DNA of 64,000 nucleotides, taken from Salinispora fenicalii. Lineage in GTDB: Bacteria; Actinomycetota; Actinomycetes; Mycobacteriales; Micromonosporaceae. Under the pieces are notes generated by a model that ran no database searches, was not told the DNA's origin, and saw nothing but the letters and a program-made list of their open reading frames with translations. The position numbers were made by a program, and so were the translations under genes. The DNA lies in assembly GCF_000514815.1 (NCBI RefSeq), contig NZ_KI911471.1:140046-204045 (forward strand). Reading direction: 5' to 3'. Shown one piece after another: positions 17,486 to 24,757 of this stretch (its first letter is position 1; each line of letters opens with the position of its first letter).

Positions 17486-17608
17486 ATGGACTCCGAACTC
17501 CTGGCCGAGGCGACGAGCCCGGCCGACATCCCCGGCGTACGCCTCCTCGGTGTGGTGGTGGGCGGCCTACTGCTGCTCGCCGCGATCCGAGAAATGTTCC
17601 GCCGCTGA
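17486..17608 (+). CDS. Forty-residue single-helix membrane protein
   Basis: An ATG preceded by GGGAGAG opens a 40-codon frame with strongly GC-biased third positions. The protein has an acidic N-terminus (MDSELLAEATSPADIPG), one hydrophobic helix (about 18-34) and a positive end (REMFRR). This is the pattern of a small bitopic membrane protein. No family was recognised. It is divergent from the glycosidase gene and convergent with the topoisomerase IB operon. Confidence 0.55.
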   Translation: MDSELLAEATSPADIPGVRLLGVVVGGLLLLAAIREMFRR

Positions 17609-17643
17609 GCCCGCTCCGAATCACCACTGGCCACCCCGGACAC

Positions 17644-17706
17644 CCGACTCAGCACGGACGGCTGCAGCCCACCCGGACCTCCGACTCAGCACGGACGGCT
17701 GCAGCC
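17644..17706. repeat. Pair of 26-bp direct repeats
   Basis: CCGACTCAGCACGGACGGCT plus GCAGCC occurs at 17644-17669 and 17681-17706 (period 37 bp). Each copy includes the perfect palindrome GGCTGCAGCC. They lie between the convergent stops of the small membrane-protein gene and topoisomerase IB. Confidence 0.75.
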
Positions 17707-17729
17707 GACTCGGGCACGACCGACACCGG

Positions 17730-18713
17730 TCAGGTCTCGGCCAACAGTTCGAGGACCCCGCGCTCGGCATCCTCGCGGGGCATCCACCGACCGACCGGCG
17801 CCAGCACTCCATCGTGGTAAAGATCCACCACCCGGGGATCGACATAGGACGTACGGGCCACCGTGGGGGTATTCCCGAGCAGCCCTGCCACCTCACGCAT
17901 CACCGCGGCCACCGCGCGGCGGCGAGCGGTGGCCGACCGCTGGCCGCCAGCAGCGGCCAACCCAGTGGCCGCCAAAACGGTGGCGTGCCAGGTCCGGAAA
18001 TCCTTCGCGGTCATCTCCCCACCGCTGGCCACCCGCAGATACCCGTTCACATCATCTCGGCGCACGTCCCGCCAGTGCCGGCCGTCCCAGTAGCCGAAGA
18101 GCCGAGCCGCAGCGCGCCGGCGACGTCGCAGGTTGGCCAGGACCCGACACAGCACCGGATCCTCAATCCAACGAAGTTGTTCGACGCCACCCTTCGCCGG
18201 AAACTCAAGGACCATGCAGCCGCGGCGGGAGTAGGCGTGCTCCGGACGCAAAGTAGACACCCCGAACGTCGGATCGTCGCCGGCCGCGTACTGCTCGCTG
18301 CCCACCCGGAAGGCACCCAGGTCCAGCAGTCGAGCCACAGTGGCCAATACCCGATCCCGGTTCAGCCCCCGACCGTCGAGGTCCTCCGCGATGCGCTCGC
18401 GCAACCGGGGCAACCGCCGGGCCACCTCGAGCACGTGGTCAAACTTCGCCTCGTCTCGCTTGCGCCGCCACTCCGGGTGATACAAGTACTGTCGACGACC
18501 AGCAGCGTCAATGCCGATGGCCTGGATATGCCCATTCGGATGCGGCGAGATCCACACGTCCTGCCAGGCCGGTGGGATGACGAGGTCACGCAGGCGTGCC
18601 AGCCGATCCGGATCACGGACCGGCTCGCCGGCCGGATCATAGAAGCCCCAGCCCCGGCCGCGCCGGTGGCGCCGGTAGCCGGGCCGGCCCGGATCACTAC
18701 GCCGCAGTCGCAC
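17730..18713 (-). CDS. DNA topoisomerase IB (poxvirus type)
   Basis: A 327-residue eukaryote/poxvirus-like type IB topoisomerase, which relaxes supercoils through a 3'-phosphotyrosine intermediate. The N-terminal DNA-clamp part has RGRGWGFYD and IPPAWQDVWI. The catalytic part has the TAKDFRTW motif and the active-site Tyr in ARTSYVDPRV about 40 residues from the end. GTG 18713 gives a normal N-terminus and overlaps the preceding glycosyltransferase gene by 17 bases. It is the last gene of an operon otherwise devoted to sugar and glycan enzymes, an unusual setting for a topoisomerase. Confidence 0.9.
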   Translation of the reverse strand: MRLRRSDPGRPGYRRHRRGRGWGFYDPAGEPVRDPDRLARLRDLVIPPAWQDVWISPHPNGHIQAIGIDAAGRRQYLYHPEWRRKRDEAKFDHVLEVARRLPRLRERIAEDLDGRGLNRDRVLATVARLLDLGAFRVGSEQYAAGDDPTFGVSTLRPEHAYSRRGCMVLEFPAKGGVEQLRWIEDPVLCRVLANLRRRRRAAARLFGYWDGRHWRDVRRDDVNGYLRVASGGEMTAKDFRTWHATVLAATGLAAAGGQRSATARRRAVAAVMREVAGLLGNTPTVARTSYVDPRVVDLYHDGVLAPVGRWMPREDAERGVLELLAET

Positions 18714-19653
18714 CGGTCGTCCGCACCATCCGCTCCACCTCGGCCACGGCGACCAGCACCTGGTCAACGTTGACCGCCGCCAGCGCCGGATGGGGGACCG
18801 TCCCGTCCGGCGCCGAATGGTCCCCGCCGCCGTCCGTCCCGAGGCACCGGTGCCACGTCCGTTCGGGTGGCGGCCCCCAATGGGCCGGCGAGTGGGGACC
18901 GAAGAGGACCACCGAGGGAGTGCCGTAGGCGGTGGCGAGGTGGGCGATGCCGGTGTCGCCGCTGATCAGCAGGCGGGCGTGGGCGACCAGGCCGGCGAGG
19001 TGGCGCAGGTCGGTACGGCCGGCCCGTACGGTGTGCCCGGGCAGCCCGGCGAGCTGCGCGACCCGGCGGGCTAGGGGTTGCTCGGTCGCGTCGCCGGTGA
19101 TGACGATCTCATGGCCGGCGCGGGCGAGCTGGCGACCGAGGGCCGCGAACCGCTCCACCGGCCAGCGTTTGCCCGGGACTTTCGAGCCTGGATGCAGCAC
19201 AGTCACCCCGGTCGGGGTCCGGCCCGGTGCTGGTCGGCGCAGGCCCAGGTCAGTCGGGTCGGTCGGAACTCCGTGCCAGGCCAGGAGGCGGCACCACCGA
19301 CGGACTTCATGCTCGTCGGCCCGCCAAGAGGGGCCGTCGTGGTGCCCAGCGGCCCGGTTGGCGAAGGCGAACAGTTGACGGGGGCGGGTACTGACCAGCA
19401 GGCGGTGTGACTCGGGCCCGCGGCCGTGCAGATTGACCGCCAGGTCGGGGGCGGGGCCGCGCCACCTCAGGTGAGTCAGGCCGGCGGTATCGACCAACTC
19501 GTCAATCCCGCCGATCAGCTCGACCAACGGGGCCAACCAGCGCGGGGCAAGCAAAACCCGGCGCTCGTCGGGGTAGTAGCTCTGCAGGGCACGCAGGGCC
19601 GGCACGGCGGTGGCGAGGTCGCCGAGGCCCAGCGCACGAAGGATTAAGATCAC
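18697..19653 (-). CDS. Glycosyltransferase family 9 (heptosyltransferase-like)
   Basis: A 318-residue GT-B fold enzyme. The N-terminal ILILRALGLGDLATAVPALRAL matches the acceptor-side start of ADP-heptose transferases. The C-terminal half has VLHPGSKVPGKRWP and the donor-site SGDTGIAHLATAYGTPSV. In Gram-negative bacteria GT9 enzymes add heptose to LPS; here the acceptor must be something else. Its ATG overlaps the short-chain dehydrogenase stop by four bases. Being in one operon with heptose-making enzymes supports ADP-heptose as donor, by inference. Confidence 0.9.
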   Translation of the reverse strand: MILILRALGLGDLATAVPALRALQSYYPDERRVLLAPRWLAPLVELIGGIDELVDTAGLTHLRWRGPAPDLAVNLHGRGPESHRLLVSTRPRQLFAFANRAAGHHDGPSWRADEHEVRRWCRLLAWHGVPTDPTDLGLRRPAPGRTPTGVTVLHPGSKVPGKRWPVERFAALGRQLARAGHEIVITGDATEQPLARRVAQLAGLPGHTVRAGRTDLRHLAGLVAHARLLISGDTGIAHLATAYGTPSVVLFGPHSPAHWGPPPERTWHRCLGTDGGGDHSAPDGTVPHPALAAVNVDQVLVAVAEVERMVRTTGATAA

Positions 19654-20336
19654 GGGTAGGAGGACTCCTGTTCAGCGCAGACGACCAACTCCCGGACGGC
19701 GCAGCCCGCGGGTTGGGTCAGGGCGAACAGGACCGCGGCGGCGGTGTCCGCGGGGTCGTTGAGGATCGCGTCGGGCCCGGGTCGGTACTGCGGGTCGCGC
19801 TCGTCGAAGAAGGCGGTACGCATGCCACCGGGGATCAACAGCGTCACACCGACCCGACCGGCGAGCTCGGCGGCGAGGGAGCGAGTGAACCCGACCACCC
19901 CGAACTTCGCCGCGCAGTACGCCGTCGCGTCGCTGACCGCCTTGACCCCCAGCGTCGAGGCGACGGTGACAATTCGGCCCCGAGACGCCTCAAGGAACGG
20001 CAGTGCCGCCCGGATGACGGCGGCGGTGGCGAGCAGGTCTACCGTGACGATCCGGTCCCAGACCTCCCCCGACAGATCGGCCAGCCGACCCGGTACATCC
20101 ATTCCGGCCGCTGTCACCACGGCGTCCAGGCCGCCGTGGTTCGCGGCGAGTTCCCGGGTGGCGGCCTCGGCCGCTCGGGTATCGGCCAAATCGCACGCCG
20201 CCCACGGCACCCCCGCCGCCGGGGGCTGCCGGTCCAACACCAGCGGTCGCCCACCCGCCTCGGCCACCGCCGAGACCACCGCCGCACCCAGCCCGCTCGA
20301 CCCACCGGTCACCAGGACCGTGTGCCCGGCGTTCAT
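19650..20336 (-). CDS. Short-chain dehydrogenase/reductase
   Basis: A 228-residue classical SDR with the nucleotide-binding TGGSSGLGAAV (about 10-20), an AAGMD segment, a catalytic Ser in VASTLG and the YCAAK catalytic pair (about 140-144). It is of the FabG-like classical type, not the extended SDR type of the ADP-heptose epimerase HldD. It sits exactly where an epimerase might be expected, directly after hldE, with four-base overlaps on both sides. It may oxidise or reduce the sugar nucleotide or another envelope precursor, but the substrate is unknown. Confidence 0.88.
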   Translation of the reverse strand: MNAGHTVLVTGGSSGLGAAVVSAVAEAGGRPLVLDRQPPAAGVPWAACDLADTRAAEAATRELAANHGGLDAVVTAAGMDVPGRLADLSGEVWDRIVTVDLLATAAVIRAALPFLEASRGRIVTVASTLGVKAVSDATAYCAAKFGVVGFTRSLAAELAGRVGVTLLIPGGMRTAFFDERDPQYRPGPDAILNDPADTAAAVLFALTQPAGCAVRELVVCAEQESSYP

Positions 20337-21835
20337 CGGATCCCCGCCGAACGATGGGTCGTCACCCCGGATGGCGGGTCTCCCCGCAGCACCGCGGTTG
20401 CCGCCGATCTGGTGGCGCTGGCCTCTCCCCGCCGATGTGCTGCCGCGATCAGGTCAGTGGTCGAGCGCCCATCCAGGTACGGCACCACCACGGTGTGCCC
20501 ACCCCACCGCCGAACCAGGTCCGCCTCCGGCAACACTGGCTCGCCACCACCGGTGGCATAGTCGCCACCCTTGACCCAGATATCCGGCCGTAGCCAGGTC
20601 AGCGCCGCCTGTGGAGTCGGATCGTCAAAGACCATGACCGCATCGACGCAGCCCAACGCGGCGAGGAGGCGGCTGCGGTCACCCTGCGACATCACCGGCC
20701 GGTCCGGACCCTTCAACGCCGCGACGCTGGCATCGGAGTTGAGGCAGACCACCAGGCAATCGCCGAGTTGACGGGCGGCCTGCAAGGTCGCCACGTGCCC
20801 CGCGTGCAGCAGGTCGAAGCAGCCTCCGGTCGCGACGACGGTGCCGCCGGCGGCGCGCACCTCGGAGACAACCGTGGCGGCAGCCGCCACGCCGACGCGC
20901 TCGGCTGGGACACCCGGCACCACTGATGGCAACGGCCCAACCGGTGGCGGCAGCATGCTCGCCACTCCCCCACCCACCACGTACGCACACGCCTCGGCGA
21001 CCGCCTCCTGCACCGCCTCGGAGACCAACGCACCTCGCCCCAGGGCGATGGCGGCGGAGGCCGCGAACCGATCCCCCGCACCGCAGGTATCCCCGTCCGC
21101 TGTGGAGACCGCGGGCACGATCAGCGGCGTCGGCCCGGCGTGGCAGAGGAGCGCTCCCTCCCCACCCATCGTCACCGCGACCGCCCGCGCCCGCCACCGC
21201 TGACGCAACTCCAGCGCCCCCCGCGACGCGGTCACCAGCCGAGTCTCGTCCGGCGGCACCTTCGCCAGCTCGCGCACCTCGGACTCGTTGGGCGTGGCCA
21301 GATGCACCCCGGGCACCGCGGCCGGCCCCCGGGGATGCGGATCCCAGACCACCGGCGCCCGGGTACCGGCCAACGCCGCCCGCAGTGCGGGCTGCCCGGC
21401 CACTCCACGGCCGTAGTCGCTGACCAGCACAGCGGCGGCCCCGGCGATGACCCGCAGCACCGCTTCCGCCGGCGGGCTGGGCTCACCGACGACACCGCCG
21501 CGGTCATGGCGCAGCAAGACCCGGCCCTGCGACCGCAGCCGGACCTTCTCCGGAGTCCCACCGGCCAGCCCAAGGGCATACACTCCGACGCCGGCCGCGG
21601 CGAGAAGCGAGCTGAGCCGGGCGGCACCGGCATCGTCGGCCAGAGCGGTCACCAGGACGACCTCGGTGTCCGCCGCCGCCGCGAACATCGCGGCCAGGCC
21701 GGCACCGCCCGGCCGGTCGGTGGACGACGTCTCGTCGAGCACCGGCGCCGGCGAGTCCGGACAGAGCCGGTTCACCGCCCCCTCCACATCCCGGTCGAGC
21801 AGGGTGTCACCGACCACCACCAGAGGTCCCCTCAC
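20333..21835 (-). CDS. hldE: Bifunctional heptose-7-phosphate kinase / heptose-1-phosphate adenylyltransferase
   Basis: A 500-residue fusion with both HldE activities. Residues about 1-300 form a PfkB-type kinase with the signature DTCGAGD (249-255; Asp255 is the likely base). Residues about 330-485 form a nucleotidyltransferase with HAGH (344-347) and KGGDY (422-426). HldE phosphorylates D-glycero-manno-heptose 7-phosphate at C1 and later transfers AMP to give ADP-heptose. Length and domain order match the proteobacterial enzyme. The GTG start lies two bases after the gmhA stop, and gmhA's last codons supply GGAGG. Confidence 0.93.
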   Translation of the reverse strand: MRGPLVVVGDTLLDRDVEGAVNRLCPDSPAPVLDETSSTDRPGGAGLAAMFAAAADTEVVLVTALADDAGAARLSSLLAAAGVGVYALGLAGGTPEKVRLRSQGRVLLRHDRGGVVGEPSPPAEAVLRVIAGAAAVLVSDYGRGVAGQPALRAALAGTRAPVVWDPHPRGPAAVPGVHLATPNESEVRELAKVPPDETRLVTASRGALELRQRWRARAVAVTMGGEGALLCHAGPTPLIVPAVSTADGDTCGAGDRFAASAAIALGRGALVSEAVQEAVAEACAYVVGGGVASMLPPPVGPLPSVVPGVPAERVGVAAAATVVSEVRAAGGTVVATGGCFDLLHAGHVATLQAARQLGDCLVVCLNSDASVAALKGPDRPVMSQGDRSRLLAALGCVDAVMVFDDPTPQAALTWLRPDIWVKGGDYATGGGEPVLPEADLVRRWGGHTVVVPYLDGRSTTDLIAAAHRRGEASATRSAATAVLRGDPPSGVTTHRSAGIR

Positions 21836-21837
21836 AC

Positions 21838-22578
21838 TTACCTCCTCATCCCCTCGACCTGCTGCCCGTCCTCCGGCACCACCTCAACCCCGGTCCGTAC
21901 CGGCCCGGCGGCCGACAGGTCGGCCGGCACCTCGGCTTCCACTCCGGTCAACGGCACCTCCGCCACCGGCGGCCCCTCCGGCGTACCCGCGGAGGCGGCC
22001 AGGACCACCGGCAGCGCCTGCTCGACGTACTCGCAGAGCAGGTGACTGGTGACCAGGTGCAGCTCCTGGACGATCTGCCCGTCCGGCGCGGCGACGGCGA
22101 GGGTCTCGTGGCAGAGAGCGGCCAACGGATTGGGGGCGGGGCCGGTCAGCGCCCAGCAGCGCAGGCCGACCTGGTGGGCAGCCTGCGCGGCCTGGAGGAG
22201 GTTCCGGCTCCGGCCACTGCTGGACAGCAGCAGCAGGACGTCCCCGGGACGGCCGTGGGCGTACACCTGACGGGCGAAGACCTGGTCGTAGCCGTAGTCG
22301 TTGCCGATGGCGGTAAGGGCGCTGGTCTCGGCGTGCAGGGCGATGGCGGAGAAAGGCTGGCGGTCAGCACGAAGCTTGCCGACAAGTTCGGCGGTGAGGT
22401 GTTGCGCCTCGGCGGCACTACCGCCGTTGCCGGCCACCAGCAGCCGACCACCACCAGCGAGAGTACGGGCGAGCTCGGCTCCCCAGGCGGGGAGTCGCCG
22501 GGCGGCCCGGCGATACGACGGCAACGCAGCGGTGAGCCCCGCCAGGTGCTCCTCCAGCAGCGACCGAGCCGGCGTCAT
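21838..22578 (-). CDS. gmhA: Phosphoheptose isomerase (SIS domain)
   Basis: A 246-residue SIS-domain isomerase that turns sedoheptulose 7-phosphate into D-glycero-manno-heptose 7-phosphate. Zinc-site and catalytic positions of GmhA are in place: His60 and Glu64 in AQHLTAEL, Gln171 and His179 in QELHLVTSH, with GNGGSAAEA and LSSSGRS for phosphate binding. The first ~190 residues are the enzyme; about 55 C-terminal residues are an extra Pro/Glu-rich tail. ATG 22578 overlaps the glycosyltransferase stop (ATGA). It provides the first step for the HldE encoded next. Confidence 0.92.
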   Translation of the reverse strand: MTPARSLLEEHLAGLTAALPSYRRAARRLPAWGAELARTLAGGGRLLVAGNGGSAAEAQHLTAELVGKLRADRQPFSAIALHAETSALTAIGNDYGYDQVFARQVYAHGRPGDVLLLLSSSGRSRNLLQAAQAAHQVGLRCWALTGPAPNPLAALCHETLAVAAPDGQIVQELHLVTSHLLCEYVEQALPVVLAASAGTPEGPPVAEVPLTGVEAEVPADLSAAGPVRTGVEVVPEDGQQVEGMRR

Positions 22579-23795
22579 CCGGCCACCACCCGGGTCGCCC
22601 GGCCGACGGCCACCACGTCGCCGTAGACCTCCACCAGCCGCTCGGCCGTGGCCGACCACGCGTAGCGCTCCCGAGCCCGGTCCAGCGCCGCCGCCGCGTA
22701 CCCGAACCGACGAATCCGGTCGTCGAGCAGTCGCTGGATCGCGGTACCGAGCACCCGGGGGTCCCGGGCGGGTACCAGGTCACCGGTCACCCCATCCACC
22801 ACCGTGTCCCGGATCCCCCCGACCGCGGTCCCCACCACCGGCACCCCGCACGCCATCGCCTCGAGCGGGGTCAGCCCGAACGGCTCGTACCACGGCGCGG
22901 CCACCAGCAGGTCCGCTGACCGGTACCAATGGCCCATCTCCTCCCGGGGCACCGCGCCGGCCAGCTTGACCCGGTCAGCCACCCCGCAGGTGTGCGCCAA
23001 GGCGCGGAGCCGGCCCGCGTACGGGTCGGTTTCGAGGAGCCCGGCCGGCGGGCCGCCGACCACCACGCACTCCGCCTCCGGCACGTGGGCCATCGCCCGG
23101 ACCACGGTCTGGAAGCCCTTCCGCTCCACCAGCCGCCCCACGGTGAGAATGCGGGGGCGGCCGTCGTCGCGTTCGGCGGTCGGACCCAGCGGGGCGAAAG
23201 TACGGAGGTTGACTCCGGAGGGGACGACCGTCATCCGCGACCGGGGCACCCCCATCCGAACCAACTCGCCGACCTCGTCCTGGCACTGGGCGATCACCCG
23301 GTCCACCGAGCGGCCGAGTTGCCGCTCGTATCCGATCCGACGGGCCGGGCTGGTGTCCTGTACCCCCTGGTACCGCCGCTTCACCACGCCGAGCGCGTGG
23401 TACGTCTGCACCACCGGCACACCTGTCTTGCGACCGGCGGCGAGCGCGGCAAGGCCGCTCATCCAGAAGTGCGCGTGCACCACCTCCGGGGTCCACTGGT
23501 CGCCGCGCCACTGTTCCGTCAGCCAGTGGCTGAACTCCCGCATGTGTGGCAGCAAAGCGTCCTTGGCCAATGGCTCGGCCGGGCCGGCCGGGACGTGGAC
23601 GACCTCGTACCCGTCCGGGCAGCGAACCGCCCCCGGCAGGTCAACGGCGTCCCAGCGGGTGTAGACCCGAACCTCATGGCCGGCCGCGGCGAGCGCTGCG
23701 GAGAGTTCGGCGACGTGCGTGTTCTGACCGCCGGCGTCCTCCCCACCGAGGACCGCGAGCGGGCTGGCGTGTTCCGAGATCATCGCGATCCGCAT
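22575..23795 (-). CDS. Glycosyltransferase family 4
   Basis: A 406-residue retaining GT-B glycosyltransferase. The N-terminal half has ISEHASPLAVLGGEDAGGQN, the glycine-rich acceptor loop typical of family 4. The C-terminal half has VGRLVERKGFQTVV and the donor-binding EPFGLTPLEAMACGVPVV (E-x7-E). The ATG has GGAGGAGGA just upstream, within the end of the preceding glycosyltransferase gene, which it overlaps by 16 bases. The family uses UDP-, GDP- or ADP-sugars, so the donor cannot be read from sequence. Confidence 0.93.
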   Translation of the reverse strand: MRIAMISEHASPLAVLGGEDAGGQNTHVAELSAALAAAGHEVRVYTRWDAVDLPGAVRCPDGYEVVHVPAGPAEPLAKDALLPHMREFSHWLTEQWRGDQWTPEVVHAHFWMSGLAALAAGRKTGVPVVQTYHALGVVKRRYQGVQDTSPARRIGYERQLGRSVDRVIAQCQDEVGELVRMGVPRSRMTVVPSGVNLRTFAPLGPTAERDDGRPRILTVGRLVERKGFQTVVRAMAHVPEAECVVVGGPPAGLLETDPYAGRLRALAHTCGVADRVKLAGAVPREEMGHWYRSADLLVAAPWYEPFGLTPLEAMACGVPVVGTAVGGIRDTVVDGVTGDLVPARDPRVLGTAIQRLLDDRIRRFGYAAAALDRARERYAWSATAERLVEVYGDVVAVGRATRVVAG

Positions 23796-24757
23796 ACTTC
23801 CTCCTCCAGCAGCCGGTCCCAGTCGGTGAGGAAACGGTCAAGGCCGTACCGGTCGCGGGCGGCACGGCGGGCGACGGCCCCCGCTCGGTGGGCGCTCGCC
23901 GGGTCCGCCAGCAGCTGACCGGTAGCGCTGAGCAGGTCGTCAACCCGGGTGGCGAGGGCGCCAGCCCCGGGCGGCACCGCCATCACGGCCTCCGTGGCGG
24001 CAAGGGCGACGACCGGCATACCGATCGTCATCGCCTCGATCAGGCTCAGCCCGAGCGAGGTCCAGCGGCACAGGTGCAGGTATGCCCGCCGCCGGGCCAA
24101 CTCGGCGTGCATCCGCGCCTGGGGCAGGTCGTCGTGACTGGTCACGCGGTCGGCGGGCAGTCCAAGCCGGTCGGCGAGCCCGGTAACTTTCAGGCCGAAC
24201 ACGTCCAGCGGGGCGATCTCAGCGAACCGGGGCAGCAGGTCGGTACCGGTGACCCGCCACCGGCGGATCGGCTCGTTGATCACCACTGCGAGCCGCTCCA
24301 ACTCGCCGCTGTAGCCGACCGTCGGCGGCACGACACCGTGGTCCACCACGGTGGTTCGGGTACCACCGGTGTCCCAGAAGAGCTGGTTGAAGGCGGTCAC
24401 ATGGGCGATCAACAGGTCGTCGCGGTCGGCCATCGGGTGTCGGCTGTTCGGCACCGCACCGTCCTTCGGGGTGTTGTGCTCGACGTAGATCGCCGGGAGG
24501 TCGCGGCCCGGCCGACGGCCCAGCCACTCGGTGGCCAGGGCCTCTTCCTCGGGGCGCTGCAGGAGGACCAAGTCCACCTCGGCAGTGGCCAGCTCCGACG
24601 GGGTGATCTCGACCGCGCTCTCCGGCCACGGATAGGTACGGGCCCGACCCCGGCCGTCCGGGCCGCGGTCGGGGGTGACCGGCACCAGGTAGCGATGCTT
24701 GCCGTGGACGAACGACGTCGTCCAGGAGCCGTGCACATGCCAGAGCAGGATGTTCAT
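23780..24757 (-). CDS. Glycosyltransferase, GT-B fold
   Basis: A 325-residue protein beginning MNILLWHVHGSWTTSFV and ending with a glycosyltransferase group 1 type C-terminus. That end includes SLGLSLIEAMTIGMPVV, an E-x7-E-like donor site, near residue 240. The N-terminal half carries VEHNTPKD, which resembles proteins that glycosylate surface polymers. The ATG at 24757 overlaps the GmhB-GT9 stop by four bases; upstream codons in this frame belong to that gene. The sugar and acceptor are unknown. Confidence 0.87.
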   Translation of the reverse strand: MNILLWHVHGSWTTSFVHGKHRYLVPVTPDRGPDGRGRARTYPWPESAVEITPSELATAEVDLVLLQRPEEEALATEWLGRRPGRDLPAIYVEHNTPKDGAVPNSRHPMADRDDLLIAHVTAFNQLFWDTGGTRTTVVDHGVVPPTVGYSGELERLAVVINEPIRRWRVTGTDLLPRFAEIAPLDVFGLKVTGLADRLGLPADRVTSHDDLPQARMHAELARRRAYLHLCRWTSLGLSLIEAMTIGMPVVALAATEAVMAVPPGAGALATRVDDLLSATGQLLADPASAHRAGAVARRAARDRYGLDRFLTDWDRLLEEEVCGSR

